From NCBI GenBank assembly GCA_038745625.1, contig JBCDLG010000053.1, positions 1 through 21,790 of the forward strand: a stretch of DNA of 21,790 nt, read 5' to 3'. The notes below the pieces were generated by a model, which saw only the letters and a program-made list of their open reading frames with translations, had not been told where the DNA came from and ran no database searches. This document shows positions 1-6,417 of this stretch, piece by piece. This DNA comes from Parvularcula sp038745625. GTDB lineage: Bacteria > Pseudomonadota > Alphaproteobacteria > Caulobacterales > Parvularculaceae. Made by a program: the position numbers and the translations under genes. Position 1 is the first letter of the stretch, and each line of letters opens with the position of its first letter.

Positions 1-530
1 GACATCGGCTTCACCACCATCTCAAACATCGCGATGCCGCGGACGTTGTCCTCGTGGTTCGCCGCGTAGTCGGTCCCGATGCCGCCGCCCCAATCATGCA
101 GTACCAGGATGATATCGTCGAGACCCATAGCCTCGACGAAGCCGGTGAAGTACTCGGTATGATCCCTAAAGCGATAGGCAATATCAGGCTTGTCGCTTTT
201 GCCCATGCCAATGAGGTCCACGGCGATGATCCGGCCACGCTCCTCGAGATGCGGAATGATGTTCCGCCAGAGATACGAGCTGGTTGGGTTACCATGCACC
301 AGGAGGATCGGCGGACCGTCGGGATCTCCTGCCTCGACATAGGCCATCTTGCTGCCCATCACGTCGATGAATTGATACTCATACGGAAAATCTGAGCTGA
401 TGCCTTCTTCGACGTCTTTTGCCTTGGGCGCGACCAGGGGCATGATGGCGAGACAGCCGGACAAGGCGAGGGTGGCGAGAACAGCACTCAGCGCACGGGC
501 AGTTGGGGTCAGGCGGGGGAGACGAGGCAT
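1..530 (-). CDS. Haloalkane dehalogenase-like alpha/beta hydrolase, predicted lipoprotein (3' end cut off by window edge)
   Basis: The first 176 residues are visible and the C-terminus lies beyond base 1. The hydrolase domain matches the haloalkane dehalogenase family (DhaA/LinB): HGNPTSSYLWRN at about residues 79-90 holds the halide-binding Asn81, DLIGMGKSD follows at 105-113, and HDWGG at 145-149 holds nucleophile Asp146 and the adjacent halide-stabilising Trp147. These enzymes cleave carbon-halogen bonds by hydrolysis. The catalytic His and acid lie in the missing part. The N-terminus is a lipoprotein signal with lipobox LSGC at Cys26, so the enzyme is probably membrane-anchored facing the periplasm, whereas most family members are soluble. 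ATG at 530-528 follows an AAAGGGAAG ribosome site. It diverges from a LysR gene 72 bases away, the usual layout for a regulator and its target. An epoxide hydrolase is less likely given the Trp after the nucleophile. Confidence 0.85.
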   Translation of the reverse strand, partial: MPRLPRLTPTARALSAVLATLALSGCLAIMPLVAPKAKDVEEGISSDFPYEYQFIDVMGSKMAYVEAGDPDGPPILLVHGNPTSSYLWRNIIPHLEERGRIIAVDLIGMGKSDKPDIAYRFRDHTEYFTGFVEAMGLDDIILVLHDWGGGIGTDYAANHEDNVRGIAMFEMVVKPM

Positions 531-563
531 GGGACTTCCCTTTGCAAACGCCCTGGGCCAATA

Positions 564-600
564 GCCTGTCTGAATATAATCAGATACAGGCAATATCAGA
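564..600. promoter_or_regulatory. Candidate LysR operator and divergent promoter
   Basis: This short divergent region holds TCTGA-ATATAA-TCAGA (569-584), a perfect 5-bp inverted repeat of the size LysR regulators bind. It is framed by GCCTGT (564-569) and ACAGGC (586-591). A further ATCAGA half-site at 595-600 repeats 579-584 at a 16-base distance. A perfect TATAAT (575-580) on the plus strand lies inside the palindrome and could be the -10 element of the regulator gene, giving autorepression. I see no good -35 element for it. The assignment is inferred from symmetry and position. Confidence 0.5.
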
Positions 601-602
601 CA

Positions 603-1490
603 ATGGATGTCGAAAAACGAACAGATCCGCTGGACTGGGATGACGCCCGGTTCTTTCTGGCCGCGCTGCGCGCAGGCTCGCTCATCGGCGCCGCGCAGTC
701 CCTGGGCGTTAGCCACTCGACAGTAAAACGCCGGCTGCAGGGCCTAGAACGCACGCTTGGGGTGAAGCTCTTCACCGCGACCTCAGAAGGCCTGACGCCC
801 ACTGATGCCGCCCTCACCGCGCGGGATATCGCTGAGCACCTGGAGCAAACGATAGGCCAGTTCAGTGATCGGCTGGTTGGCGCATCGCGAGAGCTCACGG
901 GCACCTTGGTCGTGACCGCGGCAGACGGTATGACCGGCATGCTCGCTCGAGCGATTAAAACGTACACAAACCGCTTTCCCAATGTCGCGTTGACCCTGAG
1001 AAACGACAACCGGGTGCTTGATCTGCGTCGTCGGGAAGCAGATGTGGCCGTGCGCATCACCAATGAGCCTGAAGATCACCTTTTTGGGCGCAAAGTGGGC
1101 GTGTGTGACTTTCAGCCGTTTGCCAGCCAGCAATTGGTCGATCGCTGCGGCGATGCGTATTCCGAGCTGCCTTGGGTTTTGTGGGATCCGTCGGCAGGCG
1201 CAACAGGGATCGAACAGTGGTTTCACGACAACGTTGCGGATCAAACACCGGTGATCCGTGTCGCCCACACAACAGCCATGCTATCCCTTGTGGACGAGGG
1301 TGTCGGTGCCGCGGTGCTGCCGGTGCCCTGCGCCATGGCCGCAGGGCTGACACCCATCGGTGATGTCATCGACGGCTTTGGAACAGACATTTGGTGCCTC
1401 TGCCATCAAGACCTACGCCTGTCGGAGCGTGTGCGGGGGTTTTTGGAGGATGTCGCCGAGGGGTTCTCGATTTACACCGCCGGCCGCTGA
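603..1490 (+). CDS. LysR-family transcriptional regulator
   Basis: A 295-residue protein of typical LysR length. The N-terminal winged helix-turn-helix covers about residues 11-70, with the recognition region AAQSLGVSHSTVKRRLQGLE. A periplasmic-binding-protein-like effector domain follows from about residue 95, starting near the TGTLVVTAADGM segment. It should bind DNA as a tetramer and respond to a small ligand. It diverges from the haloalkane dehalogenase gene, which is its most likely target together with itself. No clear Shine-Dalgarno sequence precedes ATG 603, and the nearest purine patch (AGG, 588-590) is too far, so translation may be weak or from a very short leader. The end of the gene faces the tRNA-Gly gene 6 bases away. 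The ligand cannot be read from sequence. Confidence 0.9.
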   Translation: MDVEKRTDPLDWDDARFFLAALRAGSLIGAAQSLGVSHSTVKRRLQGLERTLGVKLFTATSEGLTPTDAALTARDIAEHLEQTIGQFSDRLVGASRELTGTLVVTAADGMTGMLARAIKTYTNRFPNVALTLRNDNRVLDLRRREADVAVRITNEPEDHLFGRKVGVCDFQPFASQQLVDRCGDAYSELPWVLWDPSAGATGIEQWFHDNVADQTPVIRVAHTTAMLSLVDEGVGAAVLPVPCAMAAGLTPIGDVIDGFGTDIWCLCHQDLRLSERVRGFLEDVAEGFSIYTAGR

Positions 1491-1496
1491 TCTTGA

Positions 1497-1570
1497 TGGA
1501 GCGGGTAGCGGGAATCGAACCCGCGCGTTCAGCTTGGGAAGCTGACAGGCTACCATTACATCATACCCGC
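1497..1570 (-). tRNA. tRNA-Gly(CCC): tRNA-Gly (anticodon CCC)
   Basis: Read on the minus strand, this folds as a complete 74-nt tRNA. A 7-bp acceptor stem pairs GCGGGTA with TACCCGC, and a short D arm contains AATGGTA. The anticodon stem pairs TCAGC with GCTGA around loop TTCCCAA, giving anticodon CCC for GGG glycine codons. The T arm pairs GCGGG with CCCGC around TTCGATT. Discriminator U73 and the terminal CCA are genome-encoded (1500-1497). U73 and the overall pattern agree with bacterial glycine tRNAs. Confidence 0.96.
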
Positions 1571-1580
1571 GAGGTCAACG

Positions 1581-1609
1581 ACCATGCTAGGCAGGTCTGG
1601 CCCTGTCAA
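1581..1609 (-). promoter_or_regulatory. Possible promoter of tRNA-Gly
   Basis: On the minus strand a perfect -35 hexamer TTGACA (1609-1604) lies about 35-40 bases upstream of the tRNA 5' end. A 17-base spacer would put the -10 at CATGGT (1586-1581), which is poor; TAGCAT overlaps nearby at 14-base spacing. The -35 and its distance to the tRNA are the evidence, and the -10 is uncertain. Confidence 0.4.
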
Positions 1610-1630
1610 CGATCGATGGGAGGAGTAGGC

Positions 1631-2239
1631 ATGAAGCTCTATTCGACCAGCGCGGCACGCAACAAAGGCGTGATCGCCGAGGCGTTCGTCCGGCTTCTAC
1701 CGTCCGCACACACTGTTCTCGAGCTAGCATCGGGGTCAGGAGAGCATGCCGAAGACATCCTGACCCAGCGGCCGGACCTTCATTGGCAGGCAAGCGACCC
1801 TGACCAAGAGGCCCGGACCAGCGCCTCTGAACGGATGGAGGAGCTGGGCCAACCGGCCGCGACGTCTTTTGATACCCGTACCGATGGATGGTGGACGCCC
1901 GTCCCCTACCCCGTCGACGTGATCGTGGCGATCAACATGATCCACATCACGAGCCGAGCGGGCGTTGAGGGTCTTTTCCGCGGCGCCGCCGCCCTGTTGC
2001 CCGCGGGTGGACACCTGTTTCTCTACGGACCAATGAAGCGGCGGGGCGTGACCGAAGACAGCAACCAGCGCTTTGACGAGAGTCTCAAGCTGCGAGACCC
2101 CAGCTGGGGCGTGCGCGATCTCGACGATGCGTTGCAGCCCCTCGGCGCGCGCTTTGCCTTGAGCCTCGCCCATGTCGAACGGGTGCCTGCCAACAATCAC
2201 ATCGTCCTCTTCAGGCAGGAGGGACGCGAAGAAAGCTGA
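1631..2239 (+). CDS. DUF938 family class I SAM-dependent methyltransferase-like protein
   Basis: A 202-residue protein. ELASGSGEH at 31-39 is the glycine-rich SAM-binding motif I. An acidic segment (ASDPDQEA) follows as motif II, then VIVAINMIHI and a GGHLFLYGP strand as in class I methyltransferases. The start MKLYSTSAARNKGVI and the conserved core fit the DUF938 family, whose substrate is not established. I chose ATG 1631 because it follows a strong GGGAGGAG site; the open frame extends further upstream only by crossing the tRNA gene. The last 29 bases overlap the end of the convergent rsmD gene. The substrate is unknown. Confidence 0.88.
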   Translation: MKLYSTSAARNKGVIAEAFVRLLPSAHTVLELASGSGEHAEDILTQRPDLHWQASDPDQEARTSASERMEELGQPAATSFDTRTDGWWTPVPYPVDVIVAINMIHITSRAGVEGLFRGAAALLPAGGHLFLYGPMKRRGVTEDSNQRFDESLKLRDPSWGVRDLDDALQPLGARFALSLAHVERVPANNHIVLFRQEGREES

Positions 2240-2777
2240 TCTCTGTGTCGCCAAAGCGGCGGCTGTCCTCACGCTCCATACCGCCCGGCACATCGAAGCT
2301 GTCGTCCTTGCTGTGCTCGGCAACCAGCAACGCCCCAGGGGCCAGCCAATCGCCGCTCATCAAGATCGCAAGCGACGGTGTCAGCAGGTCCTTACCATAA
2401 GGCGGATCAAGGAAGGCGAGGTCAAAGCGAGGGCCAACTCCTGCTGGCTTGGTCCCCAAACTGTCCGCAGGCCGACGGTGGATGCGCGTGTTTCCAAAAA
2501 GGCTCAGCGCCTCGACATTGTCGCGGATCGCGCCCCTGGCGCCCGCATCGGTCTCAACGAACAAGCAAAAGGACGCGCCGCGCGACATTGCTTCGAAACC
2601 AAGCGCCCCCGATCCCGCGAAAAGATCGATGACCCGGGCGCCATCAAAGCCAAAGCCGTCACGGTGCGCCAAAATGTTGAACAGCGACTCCCGCGTGCGA
2701 TCGGTGGTTGGGCGGGTCCCCCGGCCCGCGGGTGCGGCGATCTTCCTGCCACTGAATTGTCCGCCTACGATCCGCAT
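2211..2777 (-). CDS. rsmD: 16S rRNA (guanine966-N2)-methyltransferase RsmD
   Basis: A 188-residue protein, the usual length for RsmD, which methylates G966 of 16S rRNA during 30S assembly. It begins MRIVGGQFSGRKI, as the family does, followed by RPTTDRTRESLFNIL. SAM motif I is DLFAGSGALGFEAMSRG (51-67). The N2-methyltransferase catalytic motif DPPYGK is at 124-129. It is the last gene of a minus-strand operon: ATG 2777 comes one base after the stop of the preceding gene, which implies translational coupling. Its 3' end overlaps the convergent DUF938 gene by 29 bases, so the two transcripts would be complementary at their ends. Confidence 0.95.
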   Translation of the reverse strand: MRIVGGQFSGRKIAAPAGRGTRPTTDRTRESLFNILAHRDGFGFDGARVIDLFAGSGALGFEAMSRGASFCLFVETDAGARGAIRDNVEALSLFGNTRIHRRPADSLGTKPAGVGPRFDLAFLDPPYGKDLLTPSLAILMSGDWLAPGALLVAEHSKDDSFDVPGGMEREDSRRFGDTEISFLRVPPA

Positions 2778-2778
2778 G

Positions 2779-3684
2779 TCATGCTCGCGCGTGCCTTGTT
2801 CCCCAAAGTCGGCCAGCTCCCATAATCGATCCTTCTTCAGCCAGCATCAAGGCTTGACCGGCAGGCGAGCTCCCTGGCGGTGCGGCCAAAAGCGGGCGCA
2901 GCTCACCTGCGAGATCAGCGCTAACCAGATACTCCACCACCGAGCGGACCTGCGCCTGATCGATGACCTCGCCGTCACGGGCGTCGACCGGAAAGGCCGA
3001 CGGATAGAGTTCACACACAACCACACTCGGGGCGCCGGGCAGGTCTTGGTCAAAGCTCGTCTCAAACGGCCAGACTCGGATGATATCCTTGAGGCCAGGC
3101 GCGCAGCGCAAAGCCTCGAGATGCTTGATGCCCATCATACTCTGGCCACCGACACTCCCCGTGGTGAACATCTTCCAGACAGGTTGCGCTCTGGAAAAGT
3201 GGCCCTCCGCTAAGCGATGCTCCGCGATGGCGCCATAGATGACACTTTTCTTGGCCGGCAGCGATGTAAGGTCCGCGCGGTGGGGCGGGCGGCCCCAGAA
3301 TTTCGGTTCCTCGGCGAAGACGTCTCTGTTGAGAGCATCGGCAACCGCAAACCTGTTGTTGGCGTTCTGCTCATCATCGCCAACGTGCTCGGCGAGAAAC
3401 GACCAGAGCGCTTGCCATGAAGCGGCTCCCGTGATCGCGGCTGCTGCGCCAGCCGGATAGCCAAAGCTGAAATCGAAACCGGCAAGGACGCGGCGGCCCT
3501 GCGCGATCTCAGCGGCAAACCGCTCCGTCAACCACGCCATGGCCGCCATCCGTGTCGTGAAGTTCTCGATCACCAAGCCGCTCGTATCGAACCACGCTGA
3601 CCAAATCGTGTTTGGCGCCCGCGGCCGGGTCGGCGATGAGGCCGCTGACCAATCCGTCATAACATAGGCATCAAAAAGCGGCAC
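2779..3684 (-). CDS. Uncharacterised conserved alphaproteobacterial protein between rluB and rsmD
   Basis: A 301-residue protein without signal peptide or membrane segment. Visible conserved-looking blocks are MTDWSAAS (9-16), GFDFSFGYP near residue 70, NNRFAVADALNRD, KFWGRPP, GSVGGQSMMG and CELYPSAF. The early DWS, later FDFSFGYP and E-containing ELYP resemble the acidic strands of RNase H-fold nucleases (DUF429-like), but that is my inference. I recall relatives loosely named as molybdopterin-guanine-dinucleotide or cobalamin proteins; nothing here supports those names. GTG 3684-3682 abuts the TGA of rluB. ATG at residue 9 is an alternative start. Its stop is one base before the rsmD start, so it is co-translated with two rRNA modification enzymes, suggesting RNA or ribosome work. 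Confidence 0.8.
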   Translation of the reverse strand: MPLFDAYVMTDWSAASSPTRPRAPNTIWSAWFDTSGLVIENFTTRMAAMAWLTERFAAEIAQGRRVLAGFDFSFGYPAGAAAAITGAASWQALWSFLAEHVGDDEQNANNRFAVADALNRDVFAEEPKFWGRPPHRADLTSLPAKKSVIYGAIAEHRLAEGHFSRAQPVWKMFTTGSVGGQSMMGIKHLEALRCAPGLKDIIRVWPFETSFDQDLPGAPSVVVCELYPSAFPVDARDGEVIDQAQVRSVVEYLVSADLAGELRPLLAAPPGSSPAGQALMLAEEGSIMGAGRLWGTRHARA

Positions 3685-4437
3685 TCAGAGCCCAATCTCG
3701 GCGGAGAGTTTTTTGCCGAGCTGCTCCTTCAAAATCCGGCCCGGTACCTCCTCAACGGCGCCTTCAGCAAGGGCACCCAGCTGAAACGGTCCGTAGGCCA
3801 CCCGGATCAACCGGTTCACGGTCAGGCCCAGATGCCGCATCACGTTGCGCACCTCGCGGTTTTTTCCTTCCGTGATTGAGAGCGTGATCCAGCTGTTGCC
3901 GCCCTGCTGACGGTCGAGCTTGGCGATGATCGGCCCATAGGCAACACCCTCGACCTCGACACCGTCCTGCAGCTGATCAAGCTTGTTCTGGCTGATACGG
4001 CCGTAAGCCCGGACACGGTAGCGCCGCTTCCAACCCGTGCTCGGCAGTTCGAGCAACCGCGAAAGACCGCCATCGTTGGTCAGAAGCAACAACCCCTCCG
4101 TGTTCAGATCGAGCCGCCCCACCGAAAGAACGCGCGGCAGCTCTGGCGGCAAAGCGGCAAAGACGGTCGGGCGTTCCTGGGGATCTTTATGCGTGGTTAC
4201 GAGGCCCCCTGGCTTGTGATAGCGCCATAACCGCGTCGCCTCCCGACTGCCGATACGCTCACCATCAAAGCGGATGTCTTCGGTGCCTTGGACGAAGGTC
4301 GCCGGGGTCGTCACCACCGCTCCGTCGACGGTGATTCGGCCCTCGCCAATGAGTTTTTCGGCGTCTCGGCGCGACGCCACGCCAGCGCGCGCAAGCACTT
4401 TGGCAATGCGCTCGCCCCTATCGCCTTCTAATGCCAC
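3685..4437 (-). CDS. rluB: RsuA/RluB-family 23S rRNA pseudouridine synthase
   Basis: A 250-residue protein. An N-terminal S4 RNA-binding domain covers about residues 8-55 (KVLARAGVASRRDAEKLI). The catalytic domain follows with KPGG (75-78) and the family signature GRLDLNTEGLLLLTNDG (107-123), whose Asp110 is the predicted catalytic aspartate. A C-terminal EGKNREVRNVMRHLGL block matches RluB, which makes the pseudouridine near position 2605 of 23S rRNA. The related RluE and RsuA are alternatives, but the S4 domain and length favour RluB. The start is GTG 4437-4435 with only a weak upstream ribosome site, while an internal start would cut into the S4 domain. It is the first gene of a three-gene operon ending in rsmD. 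Confidence 0.9.
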   Translation of the reverse strand: MALEGDRGERIAKVLARAGVASRRDAEKLIGEGRITVDGAVVTTPATFVQGTEDIRFDGERIGSREATRLWRYHKPGGLVTTHKDPQERPTVFAALPPELPRVLSVGRLDLNTEGLLLLTNDGGLSRLLELPSTGWKRRYRVRAYGRISQNKLDQLQDGVEVEGVAYGPIIAKLDRQQGGNSWITLSITEGKNREVRNVMRHLGLTVNRLIRVAYGPFQLGALAEGAVEEVPGRILKEQLGKKLSAEIGL

Positions 4438-4550
4438 AGAAAAAATCCCAACATTACATTAAGTTGCAAAATGCCCATGGGTGCTGTCATCGGTCTGATA
4501 TAGAAGCATGGGACATGTAAGTTCCATCAGGCTTTCGGACGGAGTTGTCG

Positions 4551-5225
4551 ATGAAGAAGTCCATGATTGGGGCAATTGCCCTTCTTGTTCCTGTGGCCAT
4601 GGCTGGCTGCACCACCACCAACCCTTACACCGGCGAACAGCAGGCCTCTCGGACCGCACGCGGGACTGTTGGCGGCGCCGCGGCAGGCGCTGCGCTCGGC
4701 ACCATCATCGGCGCGATCTCTGGCGACGTTGATGTCGGCACGGGTGCCGCTGTCGGCGCGATCGCAGGCGCTGGTGTCGGCGGGGTTCGCGGCGCTTACC
4801 AGGACCGCCAGGAAGCTGAGCTTCGCCAGGAGCTCGCCTCCACGGGTGTCCGTGTGCAGCGCAATGGCGACAACATCACCCTAATCATGCCGGGCAATAT
4901 TCTGTTCGCCTCAGACCAGGCGACGATCGACAGCGGCTTCTACGCGACGCTCAACTCGGTCGCCAAAGTGATTGCCCGATATGACCAGACCACTGTCTGG
5001 GTGCAGGGCCACACGGACAGCACCGGCTCTGACGCCTACAACAATCAGCTGTCGGTGCAGCGTGCCGTGTCCGTTGGCAACTACCTCGCTGGCCAAGGCG
5101 TCGCGCCCCAGCGGATTGACGCCCGCGGCTATGGCGAAACCCGGCCGATTTCGAGCAACGAAACGGCATCGGGTCGCCAGCAAAACCGCCGCGTGGAGAT
5201 CGAACTGGTCCCAACGAACGTCTAA
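4551..5225 (+). CDS. OmpA-family lipoprotein with glycine zipper (YiaD-like)
   Basis: A 224-residue protein. A lipoprotein signal ends in VAMAGC, with Cys20 as the lipidation site. Residues about 38-80 form a glycine-zipper stretch with repeated GxxxG spacing (GGAAAGAALG, GAIAGAGVGG), expected to lie in a membrane. From about residue 110 runs an OmpA/Pal peptidoglycan-binding domain: ILFASDQATID, VQGHTDSTGSDAYN, LSVQRAVSV, and the terminal QQNRRVEIEL that contacts diaminopimelate in this family. It should tie the outer membrane to peptidoglycan, like E. coli YiaD. ATG 4551 is preferred over the in-frame TTG 4545 because GGAG (4541-4544) sits six bases before it. It is a single-gene unit followed by its own terminator and diverges from rluB. 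Confidence 0.92.
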   Translation: MKKSMIGAIALLVPVAMAGCTTTNPYTGEQQASRTARGTVGGAAAGAALGTIIGAISGDVDVGTGAAVGAIAGAGVGGVRGAYQDRQEAELRQELASTGVRVQRNGDNITLIMPGNILFASDQATIDSGFYATLNSVAKVIARYDQTTVWVQGHTDSTGSDAYNNQLSVQRAVSVGNYLAGQGVAPQRIDARGYGETRPISSNETASGRQQNRRVEIELVPTNV

Positions 5226-5248
5226 GCGGCAAACAGACAAACAGTCAG

Positions 5249-5278
5249 AGCCCCGAGCGTCGAGCTCGGGGCTTTTTT
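5249..5278 (+). terminator. Rho-independent terminator of the OmpA-family gene
   Basis: A perfect 10-bp stem (AGCCCCGAGC at 5249-5258 with GCTCGGGGCT at 5264-5273) closes a GTCGA loop and runs into six T residues (5273-5278), 24 bases after the stop codon. The T tract is on the plus strand only, so it does not serve the convergent dehydrogenase gene. Confidence 0.95.
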
Positions 5279-5282
5279 GTGG

Positions 5283-6275
5283 CTAGTCGAGGACAGCCTT
5301 GGCCGCTTCACCGAAGCCGGTCCTGCCAAGGACAGCACGCTGGGTTCGTGCCGAGGCAAAATTGATGAATTGCTGCGGCTTCGCATCACGATGGACAGCG
5401 CGGCGCAAAGGCTTCGATCCTGCTGGCATGGCAATGATCTCAGCAATGTTCCGCGGAATATCCATGGGGTCCGTATCCCCGCCCCCGCCGCTGCGTGACC
5501 GCACGGCTTCGAGCATGGCGCTGTAGGCCTCAAGAAGATCAGCGGGCGTCCGTTCCAAGAGGTCCTCGGTCAGCGCCGACGCATTCTCCCAAATATCGGT
5601 GGGATAGCCGCCCGGCTCAATGATCGTGACTTCGATCCCTTGCGGAGCAACCTCATAGGCCATCTGTTCGCTCATCGCTTCGAGCGCGAATTTGGTGGGC
5701 GAGTACTGCGCAAGGGTCGGGATAATGACACGCCCCAGCTGCGAAGAGATCTGTATGATGTGACCACCGCCCTGCTGACGCATCGCCGGCAGGACCGCCT
5801 GCGCCATACGGTGGGCACCGAAGACATTGGTGTTGAAGATATTCTGGGTGGCTTCCATGTCCTGCATCTCAACAGGCCCGCCATAGGAAATCCCAGCATT
5901 GTTGATCAGCACATCGAGCGTGCCGCCCGTCGCTGCTAACGTCGTCGCCACACCGCTTGTGACCTGCTCGTCTGACTGCACATCGATTTCGACAACGGTG
6001 ATATCGAGATTGTCGCTCGCGGCAAGATCCTGCAGCTCTGTTGCTTCGTCGCGCGGGACATTCCGCATGCTGGCAAAGACTTTGGCGCCGAGGCGGGCGT
6101 AATGCTCTGCCCCCAGACGGCCGAAGCCCGAGGATGAGCCAGTGATGAGGATCGAAACGCCGGAGAGGTCGATCGCATCGCCGTCCTTTGCCGCAGCGCT
6201 AGCGGTTGCAGCGCTGGCCGCGCCAGCCGTCGCTGCGGCACCCGCCAAGAGTGTCCGTCTGTTGATTGTCGTCAT
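5283..6275 (-). CDS. Tat-exported short-chain dehydrogenase/reductase (SDR)
   Basis: A 330-residue protein. The first 28 residues form a twin-arginine signal: NRRTLLAG (5-12), then an alanine-rich hydrophobic stretch and a probable cut near ASA/AAK. The rest is a classical SDR: cofactor loop TGSSSGFG (45-52), NNAG (125-128), catalytic Ser near 177-178, and YSPTK (191-195) supplying Tyr191 and Lys195. The active site is therefore complete. SDRs oxidise or reduce alcohols, ketones or sterols with NAD(P); the substrate here is unknown. Tat substrates fold, often with bound cofactor, before export, which would let an NAD(P) enzyme reach the periplasm. GGGAGAAG precedes ATG 6275. The 3' end faces the OmpA terminator. 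The upstream acyl-CoA dehydrogenase ends in its own terminator, so this gene probably has its own promoter in 6276-6361. Confidence 0.9.
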   Translation of the reverse strand: MTTINRRTLLAGAAATAGAASAATASAAAKDGDAIDLSGVSILITGSSSGFGRLGAEHYARLGAKVFASMRNVPRDEATELQDLAASDNLDITVVEIDVQSDEQVTSGVATTLAATGGTLDVLINNAGISYGGPVEMQDMEATQNIFNTNVFGAHRMAQAVLPAMRQQGGGHIIQISSQLGRVIIPTLAQYSPTKFALEAMSEQMAYEVAPQGIEVTIIEPGGYPTDIWENASALTEDLLERTPADLLEAYSAMLEAVRSRSGGGGDTDPMDIPRNIAEIIAMPAGSKPLRRAVHRDAKPQQFINFASARTQRAVLGRTGFGEAAKAVLD

Positions 6276-6361
6276 GCGCTTCTCCCAATGAGCCTTTTGA
6301 GGACGCTAGGACGAGATGACAGGATGGGCCACCCCGCGGGCGCGCGCGGGCTCTTCAGCGC

Positions 6362-6392
6362 AAAAAAAAGCCCGGGCACAAAGGCCCGGGCT
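6362..6392 (-). terminator. Rho-independent terminator of the acyl-CoA dehydrogenase gene
   Basis: On the minus strand a perfect 9-bp stem, AGCCCGGGC with GCCCGGGCT (6392-6384 and 6377-6369), closes a 6-base loop and is followed by eight T residues (6369-6362). It begins 26 bases after the stop codon at 6418. Confidence 0.95.
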
Positions 6393-6417
6393 GGTTCTTG
6401 CTCAAGCCGCTAAGGGC

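Noticed and set aside
2449..3213. 254-residue plus-strand open frame across rsmD and the uncharacterised gene
   Set aside because: It spans two genes in antisense, has low-complexity composition and shows no family signature.
6340..6357. GC-only inverted repeat CCCGCG/CGCGGG near the SDR promoter region
   Set aside because: Low-complexity GC alternation makes short self-complementarity unsurprising, and no T tract follows.
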